64,000 bases of DNA, taken from contig JABCZO010000012.1 in assembly GCA_013289615.1 (NCBI GenBank), positions 47,480-111,479 on the forward strand, given 5' to 3'. Under the pieces are notes generated by a model, which was not told where the DNA came from, did not search any database, and saw only the letters and a program-made list of their open reading frames with translations. Shown here in pieces: positions 1-9,059 of the stretch. The position numbers were made by a program, and so were the translations under genes. Numbering within the stretch: the first letter of the stretch is position 1; the number at the start of each line of letters is the position of its first letter. The DNA comes from Gammaproteobacteria bacterium. GTDB lineage: Bacteria; Pseudomonadota; Gammaproteobacteria; Steroidobacterales; Steroidobacteraceae.

Positions 1-810
1 CTCCCAATCGCCGGGAGTCCAATGTCCGAACGCGCCGATCACCTTGACATCGGTCTGCGCGGTGCGCACACCACTGATGAAATTGTCGATCTGCTCGCTG
101 AAGCCATGCGCCCCGACCCACAGGCTATCGAGCGCGCCACCGAGGAATTCGTACCCGAGGCGCGCGCCGAACGCGGTATGCGAGTCGGCATTACCGGCGT
201 TCTGCATGTCGATGACCCCGTCGAGTATACGGCTGCCGTTGCCCAGATAGGCATCGTAGGTGAAGCGGCCGGGGCCGATATCGCGCCGCCCGGTCGCCCA
301 GATGCCGTTAGTATGCGCCGGTAGTATTCCGCCGTGGTCTTCGAAGCCAAGGAACTGCGGGCGCATGACCGTTGGCTGCAGCTGCGCGCCATGGTGGTAA
401 GCGGTATTCCAATACCCGTAGGGTGTATGAAAGCGACCCATCCACACGGTCAGATCGTCACTGAACAGATAACCGATTTGCAGCCGCTCGATATCGACAG
501 CAGGCTGGCCATTGTCCGAGCCCGGCTTGGTCCAGTCGTCGAACTCGACCACGTCCTCCATCAGTGCACGAATCCGATCGGTGAGGCTCGGGGCTATGTA
601 CAGATCGAGGTTGTCGAGCTTGAAGCCGGTATTCCCGGTCGGCGCATTCTGCTGCGTCGTGTCGGTGTAGTAGACCGAGGCGAAGCCGTGGATGACGAGT
701 CCCTCGATGTCGGCCCGCGCCTGCACACTGATCACTATCAGGCCGAGCAGCCACAGCGTTGGGACGATCCACTGCGGCACTCGTTCGAGCGCAACTGTGC
801 GCTTAGTCAT
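1..810 (-). CDS. Outer-membrane porin-like beta-barrel protein, 3' truncated by window edge
   Basis: The minus strand is open for 270 codons from an ATG at 808-810 to base 1 with no stop, so the C-terminus lies outside the window. Residues 1-33 form a signal peptide: a basic start, then a hydrophobic stretch, then an ARA cleavage site. The mature part has alternating hydrophobic and polar strands rich in Gly and aromatics, with phrases such as MGRFHTPYGYWN and FGARLGYEFLGG, as in porins and phosphate-selective-porin-like proteins. A GGGAG ribosome site precedes the start. The ATG overlaps the stop of the upstream SCO gene (ATGA), so the two are probably co-translated. The substrate cannot be read from the sequence. 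Confidence 0.8.
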   Translation of the reverse strand, partial: MTKRTVALERVPQWIVPTLWLLGLIVISVQARADIEGLVIHGFASVYYTDTTQQNAPTGNTGFKLDNLDLYIAPSLTDRIRALMEDVVEFDDWTKPGSDNGQPAVDIERLQIGYLFSDDLTVWMGRFHTPYGYWNTAYHHGAQLQPTVMRPQFLGFEDHGGILPAHTNGIWATGRRDIGPGRFTYDAYLGNGSRILDGVIDMQNAGNADSHTAFGARLGYEFLGGALDSLWVGAHGFSEQIDNFISGVRTAQTDVKVIGAFGHWTPGDWE

Positions 811-1424
811 GATCTGCAACTCCCATTATCCGGATGACGGCAGCGCGGCGCTGCTTTGGCAAAGAAATCTTCGTTGCGGTTGGCCCAGGTCAGCGTACTG
901 GCGATCTCGCCAGCGGGATTGATCAACAGGATCTTGAAGTCGTGGACGCGATGCTCGTCGTACAGCCAGGACGGGAAGTCGAGCGCCGCGGCAAATTGCT
1001 TGGTCACCGCGTCGCTGCCGGTCAGGAAATGCCAATCGGTGCGCAACAGGTGATGGCGCCGACGATAGATCAACCAGCTTCCCGGGCCATCGACGCTCGG
1101 GTCGTAACTGACTACCACGATGTCGACCGCCAGGCCGGCACTCGCGGCGCTTTGTTGCAGCTGCTCGAGCCGGTGCAGCGTGTAGCTGCAGACCTCGCGG
1201 CAGATCGAATAGGCCATGGTCAGCATGAGCGTGTGCCCCTGCCACTGCCCCAGCCGCGCCAGCTCGCCATGCTCGTCCTGCCAGTCGAATGGCAGCTCGT
1301 ACAGGTTCGCCACCGTCGGCTCAGCCGCCGGCGCCGTGCTCTGCAGGCCCGCGACGCCGAGCAACAGGCACACCATGCCGGCCACTGCGTAGCGCGAGCG
1401 GTTCGCTTTGCATGGGCCTGACAT
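807..1424 (-). CDS. SCO1/SenC family copper chaperone-like protein
   Basis: A 205-residue thioredoxin-fold protein. It has an N-terminal membrane or signal segment (about residues 13-33) followed by a SCO-type domain. The copper site motif is C75-REV-C79, and a His at 158 or 161 lies in the usual downstream position for the third ligand. WHFLTGS is typical of the family. SCO proteins deliver copper to the CuA centre of cytochrome oxidase or act as periplasmic thiol reductases. The ATG at 1424 was chosen over longer non-ATG extensions because it gives a compact signal anchor. The gene lies 19 bp after the chemoreceptor stop and overlaps the porin start by 4 bp, so it sits in the middle of a three-gene unit. 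Confidence 0.85.
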   Translation of the reverse strand: MSGPCKANRSRYAVAGMVCLLLGVAGLQSTAPAAEPTVANLYELPFDWQDEHGELARLGQWQGHTLMLTMAYSICREVCSYTLHRLEQLQQSAASAGLAVDIVVVSYDPSVDGPGSWLIYRRRHHLLRTDWHFLTGSDAVTKQFAAALDFPSWLYDEHRVHDFKILLINPAGEIASTLTWANRNEDFFAKAAPRCRHPDNGSCRS

Positions 1425-1443
1425 GCGTTCGGTTCCCGCCGCG

Positions 1444-3084
1444 TCAGCCGGCCTGACACCGGGCGAGCGATTTGCCGCTGGCCCTGAGCGGCCGGTTGGC
1501 GGCACTGGCCGCAGCGGGCGGCGCTGCGCGTTGCGGGCGCCCGGCGACTTTGACTTCGCTCCCGGTCAGCTTGAATTGACCGACGGCGGCGTCCAGATCT
1601 GCGGCCCGCTGGCGCACGTCGGCGGATGCCTGTTCAGCCTTTTGCACGAACACCGAATTCTCGCGGGTCATCTCGTCCAGATCGCCGACCGTGGTGGCAA
1701 CCTGGTCGGTTTCCCGCTGCTGGCGGCGCGAGGCGGCCAGTACTTCCTGGGTGGTCTGCGTCAGCGAATGCACGGCGGCGATGACCTCGCGCATGGTAGC
1801 GCCGGCCTGCTCTACCAGCTGCGCGCCGTCGCGCACGCGAGCGAAGGTGCTGCCGATCAGCTCCTTGGCATTCCTGGCAGTGTTGGATGAGCGATTGGCA
1901 AGCTCGCGAACCTCTGCGGCGACGATCGCAAAACCACGACCGCTGGCGCCAGCCCGCGCCGCCTCCACTGCCGCATTGATCGCCAGGATATTGGTCTGAA
2001 AGGCGATGTCTTCAATGCCGCCGATGAACTCAAGCACCCGCTTGGAGCCCGAATAGATTGACTGCATGGTGTCGACGGTCAGGTCCACGACCTTGCCGCC
2101 GCGGTTGGCCAGTTCAGCCGCGCCGTGCGCGACGTCGCGCGCCTTCTCCGATTCCGACGTGTTGTGTGCGACCGCCTCCAGCAAATGCGTTGCACTGTCG
2201 CGAATGCGCCGCAAACTGGATGCCTGCTGCGCGGTGCGCTGCGCGAGATCTGAATTACCGTCGGCGATGCTGACCGAGGCCTCGGCAATCTGCTGCGCAC
2301 TGCGACGCACGTCGGCGACGATCGCCGACAGCGCGGTCTGCATCTGCAGCAAGGCGAGCTGCATTTCGCCGAGTTCGTCCGCGCGCGCAATCTTGATCGG
2401 GCTGGTCAAATCGCCGCCGGCAATCTGCTTGGCTATCCTGACCGCCTGGCCGACGGCCCCGTGTATGGCGTCGATAATGCGGCGCAGCGCCAGCGACAGA
2501 ATGATGAGCATGATGGCGGTCGAGCCGATCAGGATGTTCAGGCGCGTCTCGCGGGTCTGTTTCTGGTGATCCACCCACAGACTCAGGTCGGCCTGCACGC
2601 GTGCGTCCGCGGCTTTGATGGCATTGCTGGCGGCATTGATCTCGCCGCGCAGCGGCATCAGGGTCTTGATGGAAGTGCTGACGGCGACGGCCGCGCGAAT
2701 CTGCGCAATCGATGCGAGCGCGGATTGCACATCGCCGGATGGCTGCTGCGCCTGCAGCTGCTCCAGGCTGGTAGCGCACTGGTTGATGGCCTCGACGGCC
2801 TTCGGACCCAGCGTGCCGGTGTCGACGGCATCGGTGACGCCGTCGAGAAAATTGCGGTATGAGCGGGCGGCCTGGAGCGACAGCTGGCTGCCGCTGAGCC
2901 CGGCATTCATCTCGGTGACGATGGTACCGACCAGGCGCGTCTGGTAGATCGACAGCGCGATCAGTGGCAGCACCGCGGCGAACACCTGTGCGAACATGCG
3001 CCGCCGCAGCGTCCAGAACGCCTTGTGCGCACGGTGCTCAGGCGATTGCACCTCAAGCTGATGAGCTAATGCATTGACGTCCAT
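1444..3084 (-). CDS. Methyl-accepting chemotaxis protein
   Basis: A 546-residue transmembrane chemoreceptor. TM1 spans about residues 31-48 and TM2 about 183-203. They flank a periplasmic helical sensor of about 130 residues that resembles a four-helix-bundle ligand domain. A HAMP domain follows at about 204-256. The cytoplasmic signalling domain spans about 270-510, with the highly conserved hairpin tip near 359-378 ([20 protein letters not shown]) that contacts CheA and CheW. No C-terminal CheR-tethering pentapeptide is visible. No che genes lie nearby, so the receptor must feed a pathway encoded elsewhere. The ligand is unknown. Confidence 0.92.
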   Translation of the reverse strand: MDVNALAHQLEVQSPEHRAHKAFWTLRRRMFAQVFAAVLPLIALSIYQTRLVGTIVTEMNAGLSGSQLSLQAARSYRNFLDGVTDAVDTGTLGPKAVEAINQCATSLEQLQAQQPSGDVQSALASIAQIRAAVAVSTSIKTLMPLRGEINAASNAIKAADARVQADLSLWVDHQKQTRETRLNILIGSTAIMLIILSLALRRIIDAIHGAVGQAVRIAKQIAGGDLTSPIKIARADELGEMQLALLQMQTALSAIVADVRRSAQQIAEASVSIADGNSDLAQRTAQQASSLRRIRDSATHLLEAVAHNTSESEKARDVAHGAAELANRGGKVVDLTVDTMQSIYSGSKRVLEFIGGIEDIAFQTNILAINAAVEAARAGASGRGFAIVAAEVRELANRSSNTARNAKELIGSTFARVRDGAQLVEQAGATMREVIAAVHSLTQTTQEVLAASRRQQRETDQVATTVGDLDEMTRENSVFVQKAEQASADVRQRAADLDAAVGQFKLTGSEVKVAGRPQRAAPPAAASAANRPLRASGKSLARCQAG

Positions 3085-3363
3085 ATCGCTCGGATCTGTT
3101 ACCCCGCAGAGCGGCTCGCGGGCGCACGCCAGTGCTGCGGAACCTACGGCTGCGCCACGTTATGGTGAGCAACGGCGTAGTTAACAGAAACTTGAGGGCG
3201 CGGTCTTCGGGCGATTATGCAAACTGCGACGCAGTGCCGTCGAAGAGCAGCGCAGGTGGTGACTGCCTGCAGCCGCCCGCGCAGCTCGTTTACCCGGTAA
3301 ATTTTCGGCGATCTTCTGCGATAATGATGAAGTTATGGCAGAAAGTAGCGCTATCTACAGGAT

Positions 3364-4542
3364 TTACGTGATTTCGATGGCTATGGCAGTGGCCTCACCG
3401 CCGCCAATGCACAGCGAGGCGACACCGCGCCGGCCGCCCCTGCCCTTGAGCGCATGCAGCAGCGTCACGATGATCCTGGCGCCGCTGGCGCCTATCGGAT
3501 GGCCCAGTGCGCAGGCACCGCCGTTGATATTGACGCGTGCATGGTCGAGTCCGACATCGCGCATCGAGGCCATGGTCACGACTGCAAAGGCCTCGTTGAT
3601 CTCGTACAGGTCCACGTCGGCGGCGCTCCAGCCGGCTCTTTCCAGCACCTTCCTGATCGCGCCCGCCGGCGCAGTGGTGAACCATTCGGGCGCCTGCGCA
3701 TGGCTGACATAGGCCACGACGCGCGCCAGCGGTGTGGCACCGACCGCGCGCGCTGCCGAGTCATTCATCAATACCAGGGCGGCGGCGCCATCGGCAATCG
3801 ACGACGAGCTGGCCGCCGTCACGGTGCCATCCCTGGCAAATGCCGGCTTCAGAGTCGCAATCTTGCTGAGGTCGCAGTTGAACGGCGGCTCGTCCCGCTC
3901 CACCAGCTGATCGGCCTTGCGGCCCTTGACGGTCAGCGGCGCGATTTCGGCAGCAAAGGCGCCGTTGCCGCAGGCCGCCTGGGCGCGACGCACCGATTCG
4001 GCCGCATAGGCATCCTGATCGGTGCGCGTGAACTGGTATTTCTTCGCGGTGACGTCGGCGAAATGACCCATCATCTGGCCGTCATACGGATTTTGCAGGC
4101 CGTCGTAGAACATGTGGTCGAGCACTTCGCCGTGGCCCATGCGATAGCCCTGGCGCGCCTTGGGCAGCAGATAGGGCGCGTTGCTCATCGACTCGAAGCC
4201 GCCGGCGATCACGATGCGCGCCGAGCCGGCGCGGATCGAATCGCAGCCCAGCATGGCGCTGCGCATGCCCGAGCCGCACACCTTGTTGATCGTGGTGGCC
4301 GGCACGCTGTGCGGCACGCCTGCGGCAATCGCCGCCTGTCGCGCCGGTGCCTGTCCCAGCCCCGCGGGCAGCACGCAGCCGAGGATGACCTCATCGATCT
4401 GCTCCCCGCTCACGCGGGCATCGCCAACGGCGGCACGCACGGCGGCGGCGCCCAGTTGCGGTGCGCTAGCCGCGCTGAGCGCGCCCTGAAATGCGCCGAT
4501 CGGGGTGCGCCGCGCGGCGACGATGAAAACATCCTCAGTCAT
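3364..4542 (-). CDS. atoB: Acetyl-CoA acetyltransferase (thiolase)
   Basis: A 392-residue thiolase of standard length. It cleaves acetoacetyl-CoA with CoA to two acetyl-CoA, or runs in reverse. All catalytic residues are visible: nucleophilic C89 in NKVCGSGM, H348 in GHPIGASGAR, and C378 in SLCIGGGEA. It lies downstream of the two CoA-transferase genes on the same strand (52-bp gap). The three genes together form a ketone-body or acetoacetate utilisation module: the transferase activates acetoacetate and the thiolase cleaves the product. A role in PHB synthesis is less likely because no phaB or phaC is present. Confidence 0.93.
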   Translation of the reverse strand: MTEDVFIVAARRTPIGAFQGALSAASAPQLGAAAVRAAVGDARVSGEQIDEVILGCVLPAGLGQAPARQAAIAAGVPHSVPATTINKVCGSGMRSAMLGCDSIRAGSARIVIAGGFESMSNAPYLLPKARQGYRMGHGEVLDHMFYDGLQNPYDGQMMGHFADVTAKKYQFTRTDQDAYAAESVRRAQAACGNGAFAAEIAPLTVKGRKADQLVERDEPPFNCDLSKIATLKPAFARDGTVTAASSSSIADGAAALVLMNDSAARAVGATPLARVVAYVSHAQAPEWFTTAPAGAIRKVLERAGWSAADVDLYEINEAFAVVTMASMRDVGLDHARVNINGGACALGHPIGASGARIIVTLLHALKGRGGRRGVASLCIGGGEATAIAIEIT

Positions 4543-4594
4543 CGCAATGTCCCTGGGGGTTTAAACGGTAAAGTGCGTGCGCGGCGCCAGAGTT

Positions 4595-5248
4595 TCAAGG
4601 CCGGGCCGGCAGCGCGGAGCCGAATTGTGCCGTGGACCTGGCACGCACATCCGCCTCACTCACGCCTGGGGCGAGTTCAATCAAATCAAACGCCGAATGC
4701 CGGTCAGGCCGGCTGAACACCGCCAGGTCGGTGATCAGCATGTCCACCACGCCGGCGCCGGTGAGCGGCAGCTCGCAGGCGCTCTTGAACTTGGGCGAAC
4801 CGTCGCGGGCGACGTGCTCCATCAGCACGATCACGCGCCGCACCCCTGCCACCAGGTCCATCGCCCCGCCCATACCCTTGACCACTTTGCCGGGCACCAT
4901 CCAGTTGGCCAGATCCCCGCGTGCCGACACCTCCATGCCACCGAGCACCGAGAGATTGATGTGGCCGCCGCGAATCATCGCGAAGCTGTCGGCAGAAGAG
5001 AAATAGGACGAGATTGGCAGCTCGGTGATGGTCTGTTTGCCGGCATTGATCAGGTCGGCGTCTTCGTCGCCTTCATAGGGGAACGGTCCCATGCCGAGCA
5101 TGCCGTTCTCGGACTGCAGCACCACTTTCATCCCGGCGGGAATGTAGTTGGCTACCAGCGTCGGAATACCGATGCCGAGATTGACGTAGAAACCGTCCCG
5201 AAGCTCGCGCGCTGCACGCTCGGCCAGTTGTTCACGCGACCACGGCAT
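4595..5248 (-). CDS. scoB: 3-oxoacid CoA-transferase subunit B
   Basis: A 217-residue beta subunit of a family I CoA-transferase. The catalytic glutamate, which forms the glutamyl-CoA thioester, is E47 in the motif SENGMLG. The glycine-rich GIGIPT loop lies at about 25-30. With subunit A it moves CoA between succinyl-CoA and acetoacetate. Its start overlaps the 3' end of scoA by 17 bp, which indicates translational coupling. The subunit-A-first order and the thiolase downstream match known ketone-body operons. Confidence 0.92.
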   Translation of the reverse strand: MPWSREQLAERAARELRDGFYVNLGIGIPTLVANYIPAGMKVVLQSENGMLGMGPFPYEGDEDADLINAGKQTITELPISSYFSSADSFAMIRGGHINLSVLGGMEVSARGDLANWMVPGKVVKGMGGAMDLVAGVRRVIVLMEHVARDGSPKFKSACELPLTGAGVVDMLITDLAVFSRPDRHSAFDLIELAPGVSEADVRARSTAQFGSALPARP

Positions 5249-5975
5249 GGCTGCTCCGCTTGCGCACCGTACGCTGCTCGATCGGTTTGCGGTAGTTCAG
5301 CCCCTGCACGATCCGTTGCACGAAGATGCCCGGGGTATGAATGTGATCCGGATCGAGCTCGCCGACTTCGACCAGCTGCTCGACTTCGGCAACGGTGACA
5401 CGGCCCGCGGTGGCCATCACCGGATTGAAGTTACGCGCAGTCTTGCGATAGACCAGGTTGCCTTCCCGATCGCCCTTCCAGGCCTTGACGATCGCAAGAT
5501 CCGCGGTCAGGCCGGTCTCGAGCACGTACGACTCGCCATCGACCACGCGTGTCTCCTTGCCGGAAGCCACCTGCGTGCCGGCGCCGGTACGCGTATAGAA
5601 CCCGTAGATGCCCGCGCCGCCGGCGCGGATGCGTTCCGCCAGCGTGCCCTGCGGATTGAATTCGATCTCGAGCTCGCCCTGCAGATACTGGCGCTCGAAC
5701 TCCTTGTTCTCCCCGACATAGGAGGAAATCATCCGGCGGATCTGCCGTGTCTTGAGCAGCTGGCCCAGCCCGACATCATCGATGCCGGCGTTGTTGGAGA
5801 TCACGGTCAGCCCCTTCACGCCCAGGTCGCGCAGGGCCGCGATCAGGTGCTCCGGGATGCCGCACAGGCCGAAGCCGCCCGACAGGATCGACATGCCGTC
5901 ACGCGCGATACCGGCAAGGGCTGCCGCCGCATCCGGATACACCTTGCCGCTGCCGGCCTGCGACGCCGTAGTCAT
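5232..5975 (-). CDS. scoA: 3-oxoacid CoA-transferase subunit A
   Basis: A 247-residue alpha subunit of a family I CoA-transferase. The CoA-binding glycine loop ([13 protein letters not shown], about residues 33-45) and the signature [12 protein letters not shown] are present, as is the usual [10 protein letters not shown] segment. It pairs with the overlapping scoB. It is the first gene of the scoA-scoB-thiolase unit and begins 45 bp after the arnD stop, so read-through from the arn operon is possible. The substrate (acetoacetate or another 3-oxoacid) is inferred from the thiolase neighbour. Confidence 0.92.
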   Translation of the reverse strand: MTTASQAGSGKVYPDAAAALAGIARDGMSILSGGFGLCGIPEHLIAALRDLGVKGLTVISNNAGIDDVGLGQLLKTRQIRRMISSYVGENKEFERQYLQGELEIEFNPQGTLAERIRAGGAGIYGFYTRTGAGTQVASGKETRVVDGESYVLETGLTADLAIVKAWKGDREGNLVYRKTARNFNPVMATAGRVTVAEVEQLVEVGELDPDHIHTPGIFVQRIVQGLNYRKPIEQRTVRKRSSHAVVA

Positions 5976-6020
5976 GTCATCCCCCTGCCTGAACTGCGCG
6001 CTGTGGTTGCGAGAATGGTA

Positions 6021-6959
6021 CTAGATGTCGGCCGGACCTTGCACCGCCAGCGCTCCGCTGCGGCCCGGCACCGAACCCGACTGCACCCGAGCGCCCGGCA
6101 AGCTCGCCACGGCCAGCTGCGCAAACACCGTGCGCATCGACACCAGCTGGTAACCCTGTGCGTGCCAGCCCTCAATCAGCCGCCGGAATACCGGCAGCAG
6201 CTTCATGCCCTCGAGCTCCGCATGCAAGGTGAATACATGACCCGGGCGCATGCTGCGGGTACGGGCGAGCAATACCTGGTGCACGTTCTGGGCGGTAACG
6301 CCGTCCACGCCGATCAGCTCATCGAGCGTGGGCAGCGTGGTCGGCAGCTGCGGGCAGGTACTGCGTAGCGGCGGCTGCGAGCGCTCGGCCGACTGCGCCG
6401 ACAACAGCGGCACGAACGGCCCCTCGCCGCGCGTGTCCGAGGCGTAGACAAAGCCCAGCTCCTGTTCGAGCTCGAGTGCGTACTGGTTCATCTGCCAGCC
6501 GGCAGCGCCATGCGCCTGCGGCTTGACGCCGAACACTTCGCGAAACCGGTGCACCGCGCGCAGCATCTGATCGCGGGTCCAGGCCTCGCCGCGCCGGCTG
6601 ACGAAGTCCTGCCAGGTGGTGTGATCGAAGCAGTGCACCCCGACCTCGTGGCCGGCGTCGCGCACGTTCCTCATGATATCCCCGGCGCGCCGGCCGATAT
6701 CGGGGCCCGGCAGCAGCGTACCGTACAGCAGCGTGCGCAGCCCGTAGTGCTCGAGCACCGAGGTGCGCGACACCTTGTGTGCAAAGTCGAACACCCCGCG
6801 CCGGAACACGCGGCGCAGCGCGCGACAGGTGTGAGAGGGGCCGAGGCTGAACAGGAAGGTGGCGTCCGCCTGCGCGCGTTTGAGGACATCGACCAGCGCC
6901 GGGACGCCCTCGCGGGTGCCGCGCAGCGTATCGACATCAATTTTCAGCGCAAGCTGCAA
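6021..6959 (-). CDS. arnD: ArnD-type deformylase (polysaccharide deacetylase, NodB fold)
   Basis: A protein of about 312 residues with a NodB/polysaccharide deacetylase domain. The metal-binding and catalytic Asp pair lies in KIDVDTLRGTREG, and the second metal motif is HEVGVHCFDHTTW. ArnD removes the formyl group from undecaprenyl-phosphate 4-deoxy-4-formamido-L-arabinose on the periplasmic side, giving the aminoarabinose donor used by ArnT. A GAGG sequence lies 8 nt before the TTG at 6959; a GTG at 6968 is the other possible start. It is the last gene of the arn cluster, separated from the decarboxylase gene by a gap that holds a large perfect palindrome. Confidence 0.9.
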   Translation of the reverse strand: MQLALKIDVDTLRGTREGVPALVDVLKRAQADATFLFSLGPSHTCRALRRVFRRGVFDFAHKVSRTSVLEHYGLRTLLYGTLLPGPDIGRRAGDIMRNVRDAGHEVGVHCFDHTTWQDFVSRRGEAWTRDQMLRAVHRFREVFGVKPQAHGAAGWQMNQYALELEQELGFVYASDTRGEGPFVPLLSAQSAERSQPPLRSTCPQLPTTLPTLDELIGVDGVTAQNVHQVLLARTRSMRPGHVFTLHAELEGMKLLPVFRRLIEGWHAQGYQLVSMRTVFAQLAVASLPGARVQSGSVPGRSGALAVQGPADI

Positions 6960-6987
6960 AACACCCACCTCGAATTACTATCACCGG

Positions 6988-7048
6988 GAGGGTTCATGCC
7001 ATGAGGGAATTTTTCATTACGAAAAATTCCCTCATGGCATGAACCCTC
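6988..7048. repeat. Perfect 28-bp inverted repeat with 5-nt loop
   Basis: The left arm 6988-7015 and the right arm 7021-7048 are exact reverse complements around the loop at 7016-7020 (attac). The palindrome fills most of the 90-bp gap between the ArnA-type decarboxylase stop and arnD. Neither side carries a T-run, so it is not a classic intrinsic terminator. The RNA would form a very stable hairpin upstream of the arnD start. It could be a REP/BIME-like mobile palindrome, an mRNA stabiliser, or an attenuator that lowers arnD expression. Confidence 0.9.
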
Positions 7049-7058
7049 CATGCGCTGG

Positions 7059-8102
7059 TTACTCAAGGAGTCTTCCAGCTTGCGATATCTGATCGCGATA
7101 GGCGTCGAAGATGTGCCGCAGCGCCTGCTGCATCGTGACACGCGGGGTCCAGTCCAGATCCGTCCGCGTATTGTCGATCTTGGGCACGCGATTCTCGACG
7201 TCCTGATAGCCCTTGCCGTAGTACTCGGCCGCGGTGGTATCCAGCAGCCGCACTTTGGCGGCATTGGCCCGGTACTCGGCATAGGTCGCCGCCACGCGCA
7301 GCATCTCCTGCGCCAGCTCGCGTACCGACAGGCTGTTGGCTGGATTGCCGACATTGAAGATCTTGCGGCTGGCACAGCCGCCGGCATTCTCGATTATCTT
7401 CATCAGCGCGTCGATGCCGTCGCTGATGCCGGTGAAGCAGCGGCGCTGGTTGCCGCCATCCACCAGGCGCACGTTCTCGCCGCGCATGATATGGCCCAGG
7501 AACTGGGTGATGACGCGCGAGCTGCCTTCCTTGGCGGCGTGCATGTTGTCCAGGCCCGGACCGATCCAGTTGAACGGGCGGAACAGGGTGTAGTCGAGCT
7601 CATCGCGCATGCCGTAGGCATGTATGACACGGTCGAGCAGCTGCTTGGAGCAGGCGTAGATCCAGCGCGGCTTGTCGATCGGCCCGTAGATCAGTTCCGA
7701 TGCATGCGGATCGAACTCGCTGTCGTGGCACATGCCGTACACCTCGGAAGTGGACGGAAACAGCACCCGCTTGCGATGCTTCACGCACAGCCGCACCACC
7801 CACAGGTTGGCCTCGAAGTCGAGCTCGAACACCCGCAGCGGCTCGCGCACGTAGGTCGCAGGCGTTGCGATCGCCACCAGCGGCAGCACCACGTCGCATT
7901 TCTTGACGTGGTACTCGATCCACTCGCGGTTGATGGTGATGTCGCCCTCGAAAAAGTGCAGCCGCGGATTCTCGAGCAGCGGCGCGATGCGCTCGCTGTA
8001 CATGTCCATGCCATAGACACGCCAGTCGGTGGTATCGAGGATACGGGTCGACAGGTGGTGGCCAATGAAGCCGTTGACGCCGAGGATCAATACATTTTTC
8101 AC
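7059..8102 (-). CDS. arnA: UDP-glucuronate decarboxylase (ArnA C-terminal half as a separate protein)
   Basis: A 347-residue SDR/epimerase-family enzyme matching the C-terminal dehydrogenase half of bifunctional ArnA. It oxidises and decarboxylates UDP-glucuronate to UDP-4-keto-pentose, the first committed step of aminoarabinose synthesis. Visible features are the NAD-binding GVNGFIGHHL, the active-site STSEVYG, and the conserved YYGKGYQDVENR near the C-terminus, which carries the catalytic Arg in ArnA. The start is a GTG at 8102 behind GGAGG and overlaps the formyltransferase stop (GTGA). In enterobacteria the two activities are fused; here they are two overlapping genes. Confidence 0.92.
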   Translation of the reverse strand: MKNVLILGVNGFIGHHLSTRILDTTDWRVYGMDMYSERIAPLLENPRLHFFEGDITINREWIEYHVKKCDVVLPLVAIATPATYVREPLRVFELDFEANLWVVRLCVKHRKRVLFPSTSEVYGMCHDSEFDPHASELIYGPIDKPRWIYACSKQLLDRVIHAYGMRDELDYTLFRPFNWIGPGLDNMHAAKEGSSRVITQFLGHIMRGENVRLVDGGNQRRCFTGISDGIDALMKIIENAGGCASRKIFNVGNPANSLSVRELAQEMLRVAATYAEYRANAAKVRLLDTTAAEYYGKGYQDVENRVPKIDNTRTDLDWTPRVTMQQALRHIFDAYRDQISQAGRLLE

Positions 8103-9043
8103 CCGCCTCCCTCCATGACCGGCTTGAGCGACAGCGATCGCTCGCCATAACGGCGATGGAAGCCTTCGGCGCTGCCGATGTCATCGCCGAGCTCGAATTC
8201 CAGCAGTTTCAAGGCGCCATCGTGACATAGCGCGTAGACGTTGCCGTCGCGCCAGTGCAGCAGCGGCGCTTCGGCACGCCCCGCACCCGTCGCCGGCAGC
8301 GAGCGCAGAATACGCAGCGGCAGGCCCTCGGCCTCGCTGAACGCCGCCGGGTAAGGCGGCGCGACGGCGCGGATCAGGTTATGCACGGCGAGCGCGCCGC
8401 GGCGCCAGTCGATGGCGCCATCGCGCGCGCGGCGGCGGCCGTAATAACTTCCGGCGCTAAGGTCCTGCGGCGCGTGAGCTGCGGTGCCGGCGATCAGAGC
8501 CGGCAGGCAGCGATGCAGGGTGATTTCGGCTGCGACCGCGACCTTGCGAAACACTTCCAGCGCTGTGTCATCCGGCAGGATCGGCACCGCCTCGCTGTCG
8601 ATGAGATCGCCGGCGTCCGGCCTGGCCACCATCGCGTGCAGCGTGGCGCCGGTTTCATGCTCGCCATTGAGCACCGCCCAGTTCACCGGTACCCGGCCGC
8701 GATATTTCGGCAGCAACGAGCCGTGCATGTTGTAGGCGCCACGTGTAGGCAACGACAGCAGCTCGGCACCGAGCAGCGAACGATAATAGAACGAGAACAG
8801 GAATTCGGGGCGCAGTGCGCGCACGCGTTCGACCATCTCGGGGTGATTGGGAGTCTGCGGCGTGAGCACCTCGATGCCATGCCAGCGCGCGTGGCGCGCG
8901 ACGCTGTCGAACCAGATGTTCTCGCCCGGCGCGTCCACATGCGTGAACACCAGCGGCACATCGACACCGCGCGCCAGCAGGGTGCGCAGGCAGCGCACTC
9001 CGACGTCGTGATAGGCGAACACTACCGCCCGCGGCGGGCTCAC
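8099..9043 (-). CDS. arnA: UDP-4-amino-4-deoxy-L-arabinose formyltransferase (ArnA N-terminal half as a separate protein)
   Basis: A protein of about 314 residues with the methionyl-tRNA-formyltransferase fold of the ArnA N-terminal half. The catalytic Asn and His lie in NMHGSLLPKYRGR and the catalytic Asp in RPDAGDLID. It uses 10-formyl-tetrahydrofolate to formylate UDP-aminoarabinose. A GTG at 9043, 17 bp after the arnC stop, was chosen because family similarity begins at once with AVVFAYHDVG. The reading frame extends further upstream but overlaps arnC and looks non-coding there. The 3' end overlaps the decarboxylase gene by 4 bp. Confidence 0.9.
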   Translation of the reverse strand: MSPPRAVVFAYHDVGVRCLRTLLARGVDVPLVFTHVDAPGENIWFDSVARHARWHGIEVLTPQTPNHPEMVERVRALRPEFLFSFYYRSLLGAELLSLPTRGAYNMHGSLLPKYRGRVPVNWAVLNGEHETGATLHAMVARPDAGDLIDSEAVPILPDDTALEVFRKVAVAAEITLHRCLPALIAGTAAHAPQDLSAGSYYGRRRARDGAIDWRRGALAVHNLIRAVAPPYPAAFSEAEGLPLRILRSLPATGAGRAEAPLLHWRDGNVYALCHDGALKLLEFELGDDIGSAEGFHRRYGERSLSLKPVMEGGG

Positions 9044-9059
9044 GGCTGTGTCCCGGGGC

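Noticed and set aside
3454..4716. Long plus-strand open frame (420 codons)
   Set aside because: It lies antisense to the thiolase gene, is rich in Arg/His/Gly as expected of a high-GC shadow frame, and has no family motifs.
5247..6368. Plus-strand open frame of 373 codons
   Set aside because: It covers scoA and arnD in antisense; both have conserved catalytic motifs, so the plus frame is a shadow.
6988..7048. Palindrome as an intrinsic terminator or an insertion sequence end
   Set aside because: No T-run follows either arm, and no transposase or target duplication is visible. It is kept only as an unexplained inverted repeat.
7050..8150. Plus-strand open frame of 366 codons
   Set aside because: It is antisense to the ArnA-type decarboxylase and has biased composition without motifs.
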